Assembly (NCBI RefSeq): GCF_004339565.1
Contig: NZ_SMFZ01000002.1
Location: 1,240,001-1,304,000 of the forward strand
Origin: Pseudonocardia endophytica
GTDB taxonomy: Bacteria > Actinomycetota > Actinomycetes > Mycobacteriales > Pseudonocardiaceae
Length of the DNA stretch: 64,000 bases
Reading direction: 5' to 3'
Position 1 is the first letter of the stretch. Every line of letters begins with the position of its first letter. Position numbers and translations under genes: made by a program. The notes beneath the pieces were generated by a model. The model saw nothing but the letters and a program-made list of their open reading frames with translations. It ran no database searches and was not told where the DNA came from. This document shows, piece after piece, positions 1-8,492 of the stretch.

Positions 1-808
1 GCCAGCCGTTCGCCTCCGGAACGGCGGCTCGCAGCGCGCGCAGCTCCGGACCCCGGTCCGGGGGCCGGGCCGGGACGGTGTCGCGCAGCTCGGCGCCCGC
101 GCGGGCCCTCATGCGGGACACCCTCGTCCGGTGTGCCGCGATTGCGTCCAGCTCCCGGTCCAGCTCACCGGCCACGGTGGACCACCCGGCGCGCAGAGCC
201 ATCAGCGCGTCCAGCCGCAGGCACAGCGCGCCGACGGCGTCGTCGAGCGGGACGACGACGCCCGCGGAGAGCGCCAGCGGGTCGGCACCTGCCGCCCGCT
301 CGAGTTCGGCGGCCCGCGCGCTGAGCGCCCTGGTCGCGATCGCGTCCGGGTCGTCGTCGTGCAGCTCGAGCCGGGCGACGGCGTGCCGCGCGCGGCCGAG
401 CCGTTCCGCGACCGGGGCCAGCGCGGCGAGCACCGACGAGCGGGCCTGCTCGCAGGACGTCGCGAACACCGCGAGCTCGCCCACTCCGGTACCGAGATCG
501 GCCAGCACGGCGTCGGCACGGTCGAGCGACCGGCGCAGCGCGCCCACGTCGGCGACGGCCCGGACGCGGCGGCGGTCGCGGACCCGCTCGGCCGCGGCGA
601 GCTCCCCGGTGTAGCGGGCGTAGTCGCGCCAGAGCCGGTCGCGGGTCGTGCGGGCCGTGGCGTACGGGCCGCCCAACCCGGCGTCGAGCAGGCGGTACCC
701 GGGGCGGCGTTCCAGCTCCAGCAGGGCCACCGCGGTGCGCGCCTCCCGCCGGCGGTGCCCTGCCAGCCGGCGGCCGAGGTGGGCCGCCTCCCGCCGACGC
801 TCGTTCAT
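1..808 (-). CDS. Hypothetical protein, C-terminus cut by window edge
   Basis: An uninterrupted reading frame runs from ATG at 808 down to base 1 with no stop, so about 269 residues of a longer protein are visible. A good ribosome binding site (GGGAGGA) lies 5-6 nt before the ATG. The protein is rich in Ala, Arg, Leu and Glu with long stretches lacking helix breakers, so it is probably mostly alpha-helical or coiled coil; no signal peptide or membrane helix is visible. It begins MNERRREAAHLG and carries many Arg-Ala-Arg and Glu-Leu pairs, including a segment around ELAVFATSCEQAR. I do not recognise the family. It could be a structural or regulatory helical protein encoded apart from the next gene, which lies 80 nt away on the same strand. 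Confidence 0.6.
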   Translation of the reverse strand, partial: MNERRREAAHLGRRLAGHRRREARTAVALLELERRPGYRLLDAGLGGPYATARTTRDRLWRDYARYTGELAAAERVRDRRRVRAVADVGALRRSLDRADAVLADLGTGVGELAVFATSCEQARSSVLAALAPVAERLGRARHAVARLELHDDDPDAIATRALSARAAELERAAGADPLALSAGVVVPLDDAVGALCLRLDALMALRAGWSTVAGELDRELDAIAAHRTRVSRMRARAGAELRDTVPARPPDRGPELRALRAAVPEANGW

Positions 809-887
809 CGGTCGTCCTCCCGTGCGTGGCCCGTCGTGCGGGGCCGACGCTAGGACGACGAGCTCGGGGAGGGTCCCGAACCGCAGG

Positions 888-1541
888 TCAGACGAGGAAG
901 CCCAGCGAGCTGTCCCGGCCCGCGGCCAGCGCGGCGACGTGCTCGTCGACGGTCGTCAGGCCGTGCAGCTCGCGCCCGGCCGCCATCGCGTCCAGCAGCG
1001 CCCGCTCGGCCCGCTCGATCTCCTCGGCGCCGGGCAGGGCGGCCTCGAGACGCCCGGCGGGAGCGATGATCACCCCGTCGTCGTCGCCCGCGACGAGATC
1101 ACCGGGGCTGACCGGCACGCCGCCGACGACGACGTCGGTGCCGACCGTGCCCGGGTCGCGCGTCGTCCCGGACGCCGGGCAGGTGCCGCGGGCGAACACC
1201 GGCAGGCCGATCGTGCGCAGCCCCCGCATGTCCCGCACGTACCCGTCGACGACGATCCCGGCGAGGCCGCGCCGCCTGGCCTCGGTCGCGAACAGCTCGC
1301 CGGAGACCGCGCGCCGGTGCCCGTCGCACGCCACCACCAGCACCGACCCCGGCTCGGCCGCACGCAGGGCCGCGAACATCGGCAGGTGGTCGTCGTGGCA
1401 GACGACCGTCACGGCGGGGCCCACCATCGGCAGGCCGGGCAGCATCGCGCGCACCTCGGACACGACGACGGGCATCGCCTTGTCCGCGTCGCACAGCGAG
1501 GACACCTGGACCGCGCGGAGGCGTTCGATGAGATCGGTCAT
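888..1541 (-). CDS. RraA-family protein (HMG aldolase / RraA-like)
   Basis: The 217-residue product begins MTDLIERLRAVQVSSLCDADK and has the RraA/dimethylmenaquinone-methyltransferase-like fold signature: an N-terminal SSLCDAD segment, a central VVACDGH strand-turn, GELFATEARRRGLAGIVVDG and a late GVPVSPGDLVAGDDDGVI. In this family the G-D-xx-D-D-GV segment contributes to divalent-metal/2-oxoacid binding. Members act as 4-hydroxy-4-methyl-2-oxoglutarate/oxaloacetate lyases or as RNase E inhibitors, and sequence alone does not separate these. Its start lies 7 nt downstream of the stop of the acyl-CoA ligase gene on the same strand, so the two are probably one operon. That neighbour favours a catabolic aldolase role over RNase regulation. 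Confidence 0.8.
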   Translation of the reverse strand: MTDLIERLRAVQVSSLCDADKAMPVVVSEVRAMLPGLPMVGPAVTVVCHDDHLPMFAALRAAEPGSVLVVACDGHRRAVSGELFATEARRRGLAGIVVDGYVRDMRGLRTIGLPVFARGTCPASGTTRDPGTVGTDVVVGGVPVSPGDLVAGDDDGVIIAPAGRLEAALPGAEEIERAERALLDAMAAGRELHGLTTVDEHVAALAAGRDSSLGFLV

Positions 1542-1548
1542 GGCCCCA

Positions 1549-3036
1549 TCATCGGGGGACCCGCTCGTCGCGCAGCGCGGAGCGACGGACCTTGCCGGCG
1601 TCGTCGCGCAGCGGACTGTCGACGAACTCGTACGTGCGCGGCGTCTTGTAGGGCGTGAGGCGCGCGGCCACGTGCTCGCGCAGCGCGTCCTCGATGGACG
1701 GTGAGGCGTGCACGATCGCGTGCACGACCTGCCCGTAGTCGTTGTCCGGCAATCCGATCACGGCGCTGCCCCGGACGTCCGGGTGCGCGTCCAGGACGCC
1801 CTCGATCTCGGCCGGGTACACGTTCGCGCCGCCCACGAGGATCATGTCGGTCCGGCGGTCGGCGAGGTGGAGGTAGCCGTCGGCGTCGAAGTGGCCCATG
1901 TCGCCGAGCGTCTCCCACCCGTCGCGCTCCTCGGGCGTCGCGCCCAGGTAGTGATAGGTCGCGACCCCGTCCGACGTGCGCATCCAGATCTCGCCCGTCT
2001 CACCGGCCGGGAGCTCCGCGAAGTCCTCGTCGCGCACGCTCATCTCGCCGCGGGTCACGCGCCCCACCGAGCCCGGGTGCGCGAGCCACTCGCGGCCGTC
2101 GATGAACGTCCCGGCCTGGGACTCGGTGCCGGAGTACAGCTCGACGACGACGTCGGGTCCCGCGAGGTCGAGCCAGCCCCGCTTCACGTCCGGCGGGCAG
2201 GGCGCCCCCACGTGCAGCACCGTGCGCAGCGACGACAGGTCCGACGCGCCGGGGTCGGGCAGGCGCAGGATGCGGCTCATCATCGTCGGCACCACGTAGA
2301 GCCACGTGACCCGGTGACGTTCCACGAGATCGAGCGTGCGCTGCGCGTCGAACCGCTTCTCGATCACGACGTGGTGTCCCTGCAGCAGCGCCATCAGCGA
2401 GAACATGTACGGCGCGTTGTGGTGCAGCGGCGCGGTGCAGAGCATCACGCCGTCCCGGTCGATCCGCAGCCCGTCGGCGCGGGCCAGCACCTCCTCGGTG
2501 CACGCCCGCTGCCCGGCGACGATCACCTTCGGGCGCCCGGTGCTGCCGCCGGACGTGGGCGCCTTCCAGGACGGTCCGACGAGCTCGGGCAGCGGGTCGC
2601 TCGGGTACCCGTCGGTGTCGAGGTCGCCTGGCACCCACGGCCGGTCCGCGGGCTTCCGGGGTCGGTCGCCGGCGGAGCCTGCGGGGTGGGGAGGCCGCAG
2701 TCCGTAGACGAGCGACGGATCGGCGACCTCGAGCACGGCGGCCAGCTCGTCCGGCGGTAGGCGGTGCGAGACCGGCTGGGGCACCGCGCCGAGCTTCCAG
2801 ACGGCCACCGACGTCTCCAGGTGCCGGACGCCGTTCGGCAGCCCGATCGAGACGAGATCACCCTGCCGGACACCGCGTTCGGCGAACGCGCGGGCGAGCC
2901 GGTTCGTGGACGCGTCGATCTCGGCTCTGGTCCGGACGGTGTCACCGTCGGAGACGGCGGGGGCGTCCGGCCGGTCGGCGGCGAGCTCACGGATGCGGGT
3001 GGAGAGCGGGGTCGCGTCGGGCACGTTCGTCAGCAT
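1549..3036 (-). CDS. Acyl-CoA synthetase (AMP-binding, class I adenylate-forming)
   Basis: This 495-residue enzyme should activate a carboxylic acid through an acyl-adenylate and transfer it to CoA. The P-loop-like A3 motif TSGGSTGRPK lies near residue 165, the A5 motif YSGTESQ near residue 300, the GETGEIWMR strand and the hinge LHLADRRTDMILVGGANVYPAEIE (D-R-x-D plus GGxNVYP) near 390-415, and the C-terminal catalytic Lys region PYKTPRTYEFVDSPLRDDAGKVRR at the end. The late GGSTGRPK form and overall length resemble the actinobacterial bile-acid/long-chain CoA ligase branch, but the substrate is not determined. It is probably the first gene of an operon with the RraA-like gene that follows. 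Confidence 0.85.
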   Translation of the reverse strand: MLTNVPDATPLSTRIRELAADRPDAPAVSDGDTVRTRAEIDASTNRLARAFAERGVRQGDLVSIGLPNGVRHLETSVAVWKLGAVPQPVSHRLPPDELAAVLEVADPSLVYGLRPPHPAGSAGDRPRKPADRPWVPGDLDTDGYPSDPLPELVGPSWKAPTSGGSTGRPKVIVAGQRACTEEVLARADGLRIDRDGVMLCTAPLHHNAPYMFSLMALLQGHHVVIEKRFDAQRTLDLVERHRVTWLYVVPTMMSRILRLPDPGASDLSSLRTVLHVGAPCPPDVKRGWLDLAGPDVVVELYSGTESQAGTFIDGREWLAHPGSVGRVTRGEMSVRDEDFAELPAGETGEIWMRTSDGVATYHYLGATPEERDGWETLGDMGHFDADGYLHLADRRTDMILVGGANVYPAEIEGVLDAHPDVRGSAVIGLPDNDYGQVVHAIVHASPSIEDALREHVAARLTPYKTPRTYEFVDSPLRDDAGKVRRSALRDERVPR

Positions 3037-3346
3037 CGCTCACGATCCGGGCCGACGTCACCGTGTGGTCGCTCGCTCCGACGGGTGATTCGCCGCCCGG
3101 CCCGGGAGGGCGGCCGTCGTGACGCACCGCGACGGCCGCGGTGCCGGTGTCGACGCAGGGTGTCGGCTTCCTGGGCGAACACGGTCCGGGTGGTCCCTGG
3201 GTTGCGTGCTCGCCACCGCGTGACCGGATCACCCGAGCGGGCGGTGGGCATCGACCCGGGCGTGATCACGTCCTTACCGTCCGCATGCCGCGACACACAG
3301 GTCCCGGCAGCTCATTCCAGCACCATCCGTCACACGGGGAGATGAC
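3037..3346. other. Intergenic region, divergent, no gene
   Basis: This 310-nt stretch separates the divergent acyl-CoA ligase and small secreted-protein genes. I see no convincing coding frame. A weak outer inverted pair (GGGTGAT near 3084 and ATCACCC near 3230) is present but no clear -35/-10 pair. It must contain both promoters. Confidence 0.5.
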
Positions 3347-3655
3347 ATGGTCAAGAAGCTCGCGATCGTCGGGGCGGGGATCGTCGCGGCCCTGCTCGCG
3401 GTGAGCCCGTTCGCGATGGCGACGGACGAGCCGCACGGCGACGACAACAAGGGCGACCGGGCGGTGATCGGCGACGTGAACAGCCCGAGCAGTCAGACCG
3501 GGCTCGTGAACGTCGGCGACGTGAACCTGCTCAACGGGACCAACGTCTGCCCCGACGTCGGGGCGAACGTCGGTGGTCTTCTCGACGGTGTACTGCCCAG
3601 CTCGCACGCGTCCGCGATCTCCTGCGACTCGTTGTCGAACAACAACAACAACTGA
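3347..3655 (+). CDS. Small secreted protein with Cys pair and poly-Asn tail
   Basis: The 102-residue product starts MVKKLAIVGAGIV and has a classical Sec signal peptide: a KK n-region, a hydrophobic core and cleavage predicted after AMA (about residue 25). The mature part is short and polar, with GDVN repeated (residues about 46 and 57), a NGTNVCPDVG segment, a GGLLDGVLP turn, a second Cys near residue 94 and a terminal NNNNN run. The two cysteines could form one disulfide. The GDVN/NVCPDV pattern recalls small secreted Gly/Asn-rich surface proteins of sporulating actinomycetes (chaplin/rodlin-like), but this is resemblance only. The ribosome binding site is GGGGAGA 5 nt before ATG. Confidence 0.75.
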   Translation: MVKKLAIVGAGIVAALLAVSPFAMATDEPHGDDNKGDRAVIGDVNSPSSQTGLVNVGDVNLLNGTNVCPDVGANVGGLLDGVLPSSHASAISCDSLSNNNNN

Positions 3656-3714
3656 GCGCGGGACGCCGGACCCGGCGCCGCGCCCGCTGGGGAGCGGGGC
3701 GCGGCGCCTGCCCG

Positions 3715-5157
3715 TCACCGGTGGAACACGTACTCGTCGGCGTCCACGGTCTTCGTGCGGTCGAGGTACTCGCGCATGTAGCCCGGCCAGTTCGTGACGA
3801 TCCGGCCGCCCTCGTCGCGGTACCAGGAGTCGCATGCCGTCCACGCCGTGCCGGGGAAGCGGGCCTGCACCTGGGCGTCGGACGCGGCCTCGACGTCGCG
3901 CCGGACCTCGATCGCCTCCGCCCCGCGGCTCGTCATGCGCTGCAGCGCCTCCCGCAGGTACCGGGTCTGGGCCTCCAGGTACAGGATGATCGAGCCGCCG
4001 GACGTGTTCGTGTTCGGTCCGTAGAGGACGAACAGCGACGGGAAGCCGGGCACCGTCATCCCGAGGTGCGCGTGCGGACCGCCGGCCCACTCGTCGGAGA
4101 GCTTCCGATCGCCGGGCCCGACGATCTCCATCGGGAACATGAAGTCCCGGGCCGCGAAGCCGGTGCCCCAGATGATCGTGTCGACCTTGTGGGTCGTGCC
4201 GTCGGCCGTGCGGACGCCCTCCGGGACGATCTCGGTGACCTTCTCCGTGGACAGCGAGACGTTCGGCCGCGACAGCGCGGGCAGGTAGTGCGAGCTGAAC
4301 AGGATCCGCTTGCAGCCGAACGTGTAGTCCGGCCAGATCCTGCGGCGCAGCTCGGGGTCGCGGACCTGCATCCGCATGAACAGCGTGGACCACAGCCGAC
4401 CGATCCGACCCAGCGTCGACGGATGGCGGATCATCAGCGTCAGCGACTCGGTGTACTCCGTGATGAACCGGCGCCGCCACCGCTGCAGGCCGGGCACGTA
4501 CCTGATCGCGGCCTTCCACCAGCCGGGGAACGGCCGGTTGCGGCGCGGCAGGAACCAGTTGCCGGTGCGCTGGAACACCGCGAGGTGCGCGACCTCCTGC
4601 GCGATCTCCGGCACGAACTGCACCGCGCTCGCCCCGGTCCCGACGACGGCGACGCGCCGCCCGCGCAGGTCCCGCTCGTGGTCCCAGCGCGCGGAGTGGA
4701 ACTGGACGCCGTCGAACGATCCCTGGCCGGGGACGTCCGGTGTGACGGGCGTGTTCAGCTGACCGGTCGCGACGATCAGCACGTCCGCGGTGAACGTGCG
4801 CCCGTCGTCGGTCGTGGCCGTCCAGGGCCCGGTCGTGTCGTCGCGGCGCGCCTCGACGATGCGGGTGTCCGGTACGACGAGACCGTCCACGTCGTACTCG
4901 CGGGCGACGCCCTTCAGGTACTCGAGGATCTCCGGCTGCGGCGAGCACAGACGGGACCAGTTGCGCCGCTGCGCGAACGAGAACGAGTACAGGTGGCTGG
5001 GCACGTCGCAGGCCGCGCCGGGGTACGTGTTGTACGCCCAGGTCCCGCCGATCCCGGGTCCCGCTTCGACGATCGTCACGTCGGTGATGCCGTGCGTGCG
5101 CAACTCGATCGCCGCGGCGATGCCGCCGAACCCGGCACCGACCACCAGAACCCGCAT
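3715..5157 (-). CDS. Flavin-containing monooxygenase (Baeyer-Villiger type)
   Basis: The 480-residue protein has two dinucleotide-binding motifs, GAGFGG at residues 7-12 for FAD and GTGASA near 173-178 for NADPH, with the Baeyer-Villiger fingerprint FxGxxxHxxxW[PD] matched by FDGVQFHSARWD at 148-159. The ATG at 5157 is chosen because GAGGAGG precedes it by 6-7 nt and the flavin motif then sits at the N-terminus; an in-frame ATG 44 codons upstream would add an unlikely basic extension. The enzyme should insert oxygen next to a ketone, or oxidise a soft heteroatom, using NADPH and O2. It stands alone, convergent with the secreted-protein gene and divergent from the F420 PPOX gene. The substrate is unknown. 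Confidence 0.88.
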   Translation of the reverse strand: MRVLVVGAGFGGIAAAIELRTHGITDVTIVEAGPGIGGTWAYNTYPGAACDVPSHLYSFSFAQRRNWSRLCSPQPEILEYLKGVAREYDVDGLVVPDTRIVEARRDDTTGPWTATTDDGRTFTADVLIVATGQLNTPVTPDVPGQGSFDGVQFHSARWDHERDLRGRRVAVVGTGASAVQFVPEIAQEVAHLAVFQRTGNWFLPRRNRPFPGWWKAAIRYVPGLQRWRRRFITEYTESLTLMIRHPSTLGRIGRLWSTLFMRMQVRDPELRRRIWPDYTFGCKRILFSSHYLPALSRPNVSLSTEKVTEIVPEGVRTADGTTHKVDTIIWGTGFAARDFMFPMEIVGPGDRKLSDEWAGGPHAHLGMTVPGFPSLFVLYGPNTNTSGGSIILYLEAQTRYLREALQRMTSRGAEAIEVRRDVEAASDAQVQARFPGTAWTACDSWYRDEGGRIVTNWPGYMREYLDRTKTVDADEYVFHR

Positions 5158-5272
5158 CCGGACCTCCTCGTCTCGACGGGTAGGACCGTAGCGATCCGGA
5201 GCCGGGCCGGGCGTGCCCGGTCGGACCCGTGCGGGCCAGCCTTGACCTCGAGCCGACTTCAGGATCGACGAT

Positions 5273-5689
5273 GTGCGCATGGTCTTCACCGACGCGGAGC
5301 TCGCCTATCTCGACAGCCAGCCGATCGGCCGCCTGGCCACGCAGCAGCCGGACGGCACGCTGCAGGTCAACCCGGTCGGTTTCGCCTGGAACCCGGAGAC
5401 CGGCACGATCGACATCGGCGGCTTCCGGATGTCCCGTAGCCGCAAGTACCGCAACGTCGCCGACAACGGGCGTGCCGCACTCGTCGTCGACGATCTGCGG
5501 TCGACCGACCCGTGGCGCGTGCGCTGCCTGGACATCCGCGGAACGGCGGAGTTCGTCCCCGGCACGGGTCCCGCGAACGGTACCGATCCGGCGATCATCC
5601 GCCTCCGTCCGACCCGGGTGATCGGCCTGGCGATCGAGGACCCGGACGTCCCACCGCACGAGATCCGCGCGAACGCGCGGAACGTCTGA
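5273..5689 (+). CDS. PPOX-class F420-dependent oxidoreductase
   Basis: This 138-residue split-barrel protein has the typical opening MVFTDAELAYL, then IGRLATQQPDGTLQVNPVGF, a GGFRMSRSRKYRNV segment that in relatives contacts the F420/flavin phosphate, and the late motif RLRPTRVIGLAIED. Family members reduce or oxidise small substrates with coenzyme F420. Start choice is uncertain: GTG at 5273 has AGGA at a good distance of 8 nt, while ATG at 5279 gives the more conventional MVFTD N-terminus. It is divergent from the monooxygenase gene and ends 5 nt before the convergent DUF4288 gene. The exact substrate cannot be inferred. Confidence 0.85.
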   Translation: MRMVFTDAELAYLDSQPIGRLATQQPDGTLQVNPVGFAWNPETGTIDIGGFRMSRSRKYRNVADNGRAALVVDDLRSTDPWRVRCLDIRGTAEFVPGTGPANGTDPAIIRLRPTRVIGLAIEDPDVPPHEIRANARNV

Positions 5690-5694
5690 GGCGC

Positions 5695-6036
5695 TTACAC
5701 CGGTTCGCCGCTGAGCATCGGCTCCCAGCGGCGGTAGAGGCCGATGCCGCGGAAATGGCGGCAGTAGAGGTCGGCCGTACCCGAGTAGTCGTCGGTCAGT
5801 GCCGGCGCGAGGTCGACGACCTGCCGGAACCGCAGCGTCACCACGTCGCCGCTCGCGGCCTCGTAGGTGGACTCCTGATCGCGCGCGTGACGCTCGGCCG
5901 CCTCGCGGGCCTCGTCCTCGGTCGTCGCGTGCACGAGCGTGACGTCCTCGCGGTACAACGGCGGCCTCCCGGGCGGCGTCGGGGCGGTCGACTCGAACAG
6001 CAGCACGGCGACGTACACGCGGAGCTCGGAGGACAT
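5695..6036 (-). CDS. DUF4288-domain protein
   Basis: The 113-residue product starts MSSELRVYVAVLLFES. The VYVAVLLFES strand, the charged TEDEAREAAERHARDQE helix and the following VTLRFRQVVDL strand fit the DUF4288 family, a small alpha/beta domain of unknown function in actinobacteria. The frame stays open a further 97 codons upstream, but that region has atypical composition and overlaps the divergent cupin gene; ATG at 6036 is the sensible start. No signal peptide or membrane helix is seen. It is convergent with the PPOX gene, with a 5-nt gap. Confidence 0.7.
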   Translation of the reverse strand: MSSELRVYVAVLLFESTAPTPPGRPPLYREDVTLVHATTEDEAREAAERHARDQESTYEAASGDVVTLRFRQVVDLAPALTDDYSGTADLYCRHFRGIGLYRRWEPMLSGEPV

Positions 6037-6115
6037 GTCCCGACAGTAGGAACGCCGGCAGTCTCCTGGCGTCCGGGACCGACCCCCACTGATCTCGGGG
6101 CCGTGTAGGGGGTGG

Positions 6116-6518
6116 TTGTCCGACGGCGAGGTCTCCCCGACGACCGATCTCTGCCAGCCGCTGCTCCCCGGCCATTCGACGTACACGGCGCCGGACGGGT
6201 CCGGGGTCCGGCCGCTGTGTGCCCGCCCGGGCGCCGGGACCGCCGACTTCCGGTTGCCGGCCGGGCGCATGTCGGCGGCCGTCGTCCACCGGACGGTCGA
6301 CGAGATCTGGTTCGCCCTCTCCGGCACTGGCGAGGTGTGGCGTCACGACGGCACCGAGCACATCTGCGACCTCGAACCGGACCTGAGTCCGACGATCCGC
6401 CGCGGTGTCCGGTTCGAGTTCCGCGCGACGGGTGACTCGCCGCTCGACATCCTCGGTGTCACAACGCCTCCGTGGCCGGGTCCCGACGAGGCGCAGGCGA
6501 CCCGGCGGTCCGTGGTGA
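6116..6518 (+). pseudogene. Cupin protein, apparently frameshifted at 3' end
   Basis: From TTG at 6116 the frame encodes a small cupin: GTADFRLPAGRMS, a VVHRTVDEIWFALSGTGEVW beta-barrel motif 1 (His and Glu metal ligands) and GVRFEFRATGDSPLDILGVT (second motif), then PPWPGPDEAQA. Relatives end a few residues after PPWPGPDEA, commonly in a GPW-like tail. Here the reading frame instead runs on about 67 residues antisense through the HNH gene. In the next frame the sequence reads PGGPW and stops at 6516-6518, 7 nt before the HNH gene end, so one base gained or lost near 6490-6505 would explain both facts. The frameshift is inferred; sequencing error is possible. If the frame is taken literally the protein is 200 residues. 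Confidence 0.55.
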
Positions 6519-6524
6519 GAATGG

Positions 6525-7808
6525 TCAGGCGACATCGACGAGCGCGGGTTGTCGGCGTGGTCGTTGTTGCGGGTCGATCCATCGTGGAGGGACGAACTCG
6601 GGTAGTCCGTCGCGGATGCGGACCAGCCAGTCGGTGTGGTGGATCTGTCGGTGATGGATCTTGCACAGCATCACCAGGTTCCCGAGCGTGGTCTGGCCGC
6701 CGTGTTCCCAGGGGGTGACGTGGTGGATCTCGCACCAGCTCGGCGGCCGGTCACAGCCCGGATGCGCGCAGCCCCGGTCCCGTGCGGTCACCGCCCGCCG
6801 GAGCCCGTCCGGAATCGTGCGCCGGATCCGCCCGACATCCAGAGGCTGACCGACGCCGTTCATCACGACCGGCACGATCCCCGCATCACAGGCCAGCATC
6901 CGCAGCGACTCCGGGGTGACGGTGCCGCCGAAGTCCAGCACGGCAGCCCGGGCCCGGTCCTGCAGATCCTTCAGGGTGATCAGCACGCTGATCACCGGGC
7001 GCCGCCCACCGGTCTCCGACAACGGGGCGTGCTGCAGTGCGTGGGCGCACACGTCGGCCAGTGCTTCGGCCTGCCGCTCGGCGGGACTGCGCTGGTCGAG
7101 GCCGTCCCGTGGTGCGGCGAGGGCGTCGACGGCGGTGGTGATCGCTTCGAACAGTGCGGCGTCGTCGAACCGGCCGGAGAGCCGACCACCCGAACCGGTG
7201 CGGTTGGCGGTGATCGTGAGCTCGTTGATCTGAGGTGTCGGGTGGTCGTCGGGTTCCGGGCCGTCCTGGTCGAGCGCCTCGACCAGGCGGGTGGCCCAGG
7301 TGCGCAGCTCGTTCGGGGTGTACAGGCACGCGTGCTCGGCGATCGTGCGCTCCGCCCCGGCCAGCCTCGCCGGATCGACCCGCCGCGCGGCTCCCGAGTT
7401 CAGCACCGCCGCGATCGTGTGCACGTGCTCGAGCCCGATCGCGCCCGCAGCGAACCGCTGCGCGGTCGCCGGCAACGCTTCCGGGAGCTCGGCCCCGTCC
7501 AGGCCGGTTCGTGGGTGGACATGTTCTGCGGCGCAGGTGATGCGGCGGGCATCGCCACGGTCACAACCCAGCAGGTCCATCACCGCCGCAGTCGGGTTGC
7601 GGTACCCGCGCTCGGCGAAGGTGCCCCGCCGGTCCAATCTGGACGCCGCCGCCACACTGATCCGGTCCAGGCGCCGTTGCACGCCACGGCACAGCGGCAG
7701 CACGGCCAGCAGATCAGCATCCACCGCGCCCGCACCGGCAGCAGCCTCCAGCGCGTCGACCGCCTCGACGAGCAGGCGGTACGCGTCAGCGACCGGACCG
7801 GTGGACAT
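6525..7808 (-). CDS. HNH endonuclease with DUF222 domain (13E12 repeat family)
   Basis: The 427-residue protein has the DUF222/13E12 layout: a helical N-terminal domain with RLDRRGTFAERGYRNPTAAVMDLLGC, a middle domain with ADVCAHALQHA and PVISVLITL, and a C-terminal HNH nuclease (CAHPGCDRPPSWCEIHHVTPW, EHGGQTTLGNLVMLCKIHH, roughly residues 348-395). The zinc-binding Cys pair and the HH of the HNH motif are present, so it appears catalytically intact. This family is present in many copies in mycobacteria and relatives, and the coding units behave like dispersed repeats; function is not established. It lies between a damaged cupin gene and an integrase relic, in what looks like an accessory patch. 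Confidence 0.88.
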   Translation of the reverse strand: MSTGPVADAYRLLVEAVDALEAAAGAGAVDADLLAVLPLCRGVQRRLDRISVAAASRLDRRGTFAERGYRNPTAAVMDLLGCDRGDARRITCAAEHVHPRTGLDGAELPEALPATAQRFAAGAIGLEHVHTIAAVLNSGAARRVDPARLAGAERTIAEHACLYTPNELRTWATRLVEALDQDGPEPDDHPTPQINELTITANRTGSGGRLSGRFDDAALFEAITTAVDALAAPRDGLDQRSPAERQAEALADVCAHALQHAPLSETGGRRPVISVLITLKDLQDRARAAVLDFGGTVTPESLRMLACDAGIVPVVMNGVGQPLDVGRIRRTIPDGLRRAVTARDRGCAHPGCDRPPSWCEIHHVTPWEHGGQTTLGNLVMLCKIHHRQIHHTDWLVRIRDGLPEFVPPRWIDPQQRPRRQPALVDVA

Positions 7809-7939
7809 GCATTTATTCTACAGGAACATACGTTCGAATCAAGCCCGTCGTCGCAGTTTGGAGCCCGTTCGGCGCCGAACTTGCGTGCGTACGCCGTTCG
7901 TGCGCGCGGTAATGTGCCTGCTGGACGCGAGGTGCGCGT

Positions 7940-8414
7940 GTCGCCACGAACCGGACGACGAGGCGACCGTCCACATCCGGCAGACCGTCCAGCGGGTCGG
8001 GGGTCAGCTCGTCGTCGACGCGACGAAGACCCGCGCCTCGTCGGCGATCATCCCGCTACCGAAGATCACTCGTACCGCGGTCCTGGGCGGACGAGCGGAA
8101 GGCCGCGGGGGAGTGCTGGCAGGACTTCGACCTCGTGTTCGGCACGCAGATCGAGACACCGCTCGAACCCCGGGCGCTGAACCGGGACTTCCGACAAGCT
8201 CCGCGTTCGGGCCGGACTGCCCGGTGTCCGGTTACACGATCTGCGGCACACCGTCGTCAGCCTGCCGCTCGCACTCGGGACGCCTCCGCACGTCGTGCAG
8301 GCGATCTCCCGGCACGCAGACATCGACGTCACGATGACGATCTATGCCCACACCAACCTCGACGCCATGCGCCAGGCCCTGGACGCGATCGACTGGGAGA
8401 ACGAGGCGGGATGA
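7940..8414 (+). pseudogene. Tyrosine integrase relic (frameshifted, N-terminus lost)
   Basis: Pieces of a phage-type tyrosine recombinase are spread over three frames. About 7965-8075 encodes DEATVHIRQTVQRVGGQ and TKTRASSAIIPLP, typical of the start of the catalytic domain. About 8085-8190 in a second frame encodes DFDLVFGTQIETPLEPRALN. From 8184 a third frame gives RAGLPGVRLHDLRHTVVSL, SRHADIDVTMTIYAHTNLD and a stop at 8412-8414. The H-x-x-R box and the terminal Y-A-H-T nucleophile box survive, but the core-binding and arm-binding domains are missing. It ends 78 nt from the 3' end of tRNA-Pro, the normal place for an integrase next to its tRNA attachment site. I read this as the remnant of an integrated element. 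Confidence 0.8.
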
Positions 8415-8422
8415 CGGCAGCG

Positions 8423-8471
8423 GTTGCTACATGCGTTGCTACATTTCGGCCGCTGGACCGTGTAGCAACGC
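8423..8471. repeat. Direct and inverted GTTGCTACA repeats beside integrase relic
   Basis: GTTGCTACAT occurs at 8423-8432 and again at 8435-8444. The second copy is the left arm of a perfect 11-bp inverted repeat, GCGTTGCTACA at 8433-8443 and TGTAGCAACGC at 8461-8471, with a 17-nt spacer. It sits between the integrase stop and the 3' end of tRNA-Pro. It may be an integrase/excisionase arm site set or the terminator of the lost element. Confidence 0.7.
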
Positions 8472-8492
8472 GACGTTGTCGCAGGTCAACCG

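Noticed and set aside
3266..6535. 1,089-codon minus-strand frame across the monooxygenase region
   Set aside because: It covers four genes in a wrong frame and has no conserved motif. The real genes on both strands explain the sequence.
7809..8414. Complete integrase gene
   Set aside because: The catalytic fragments lie in three different frames and the N-terminal domains are absent, so it is described as a relic.
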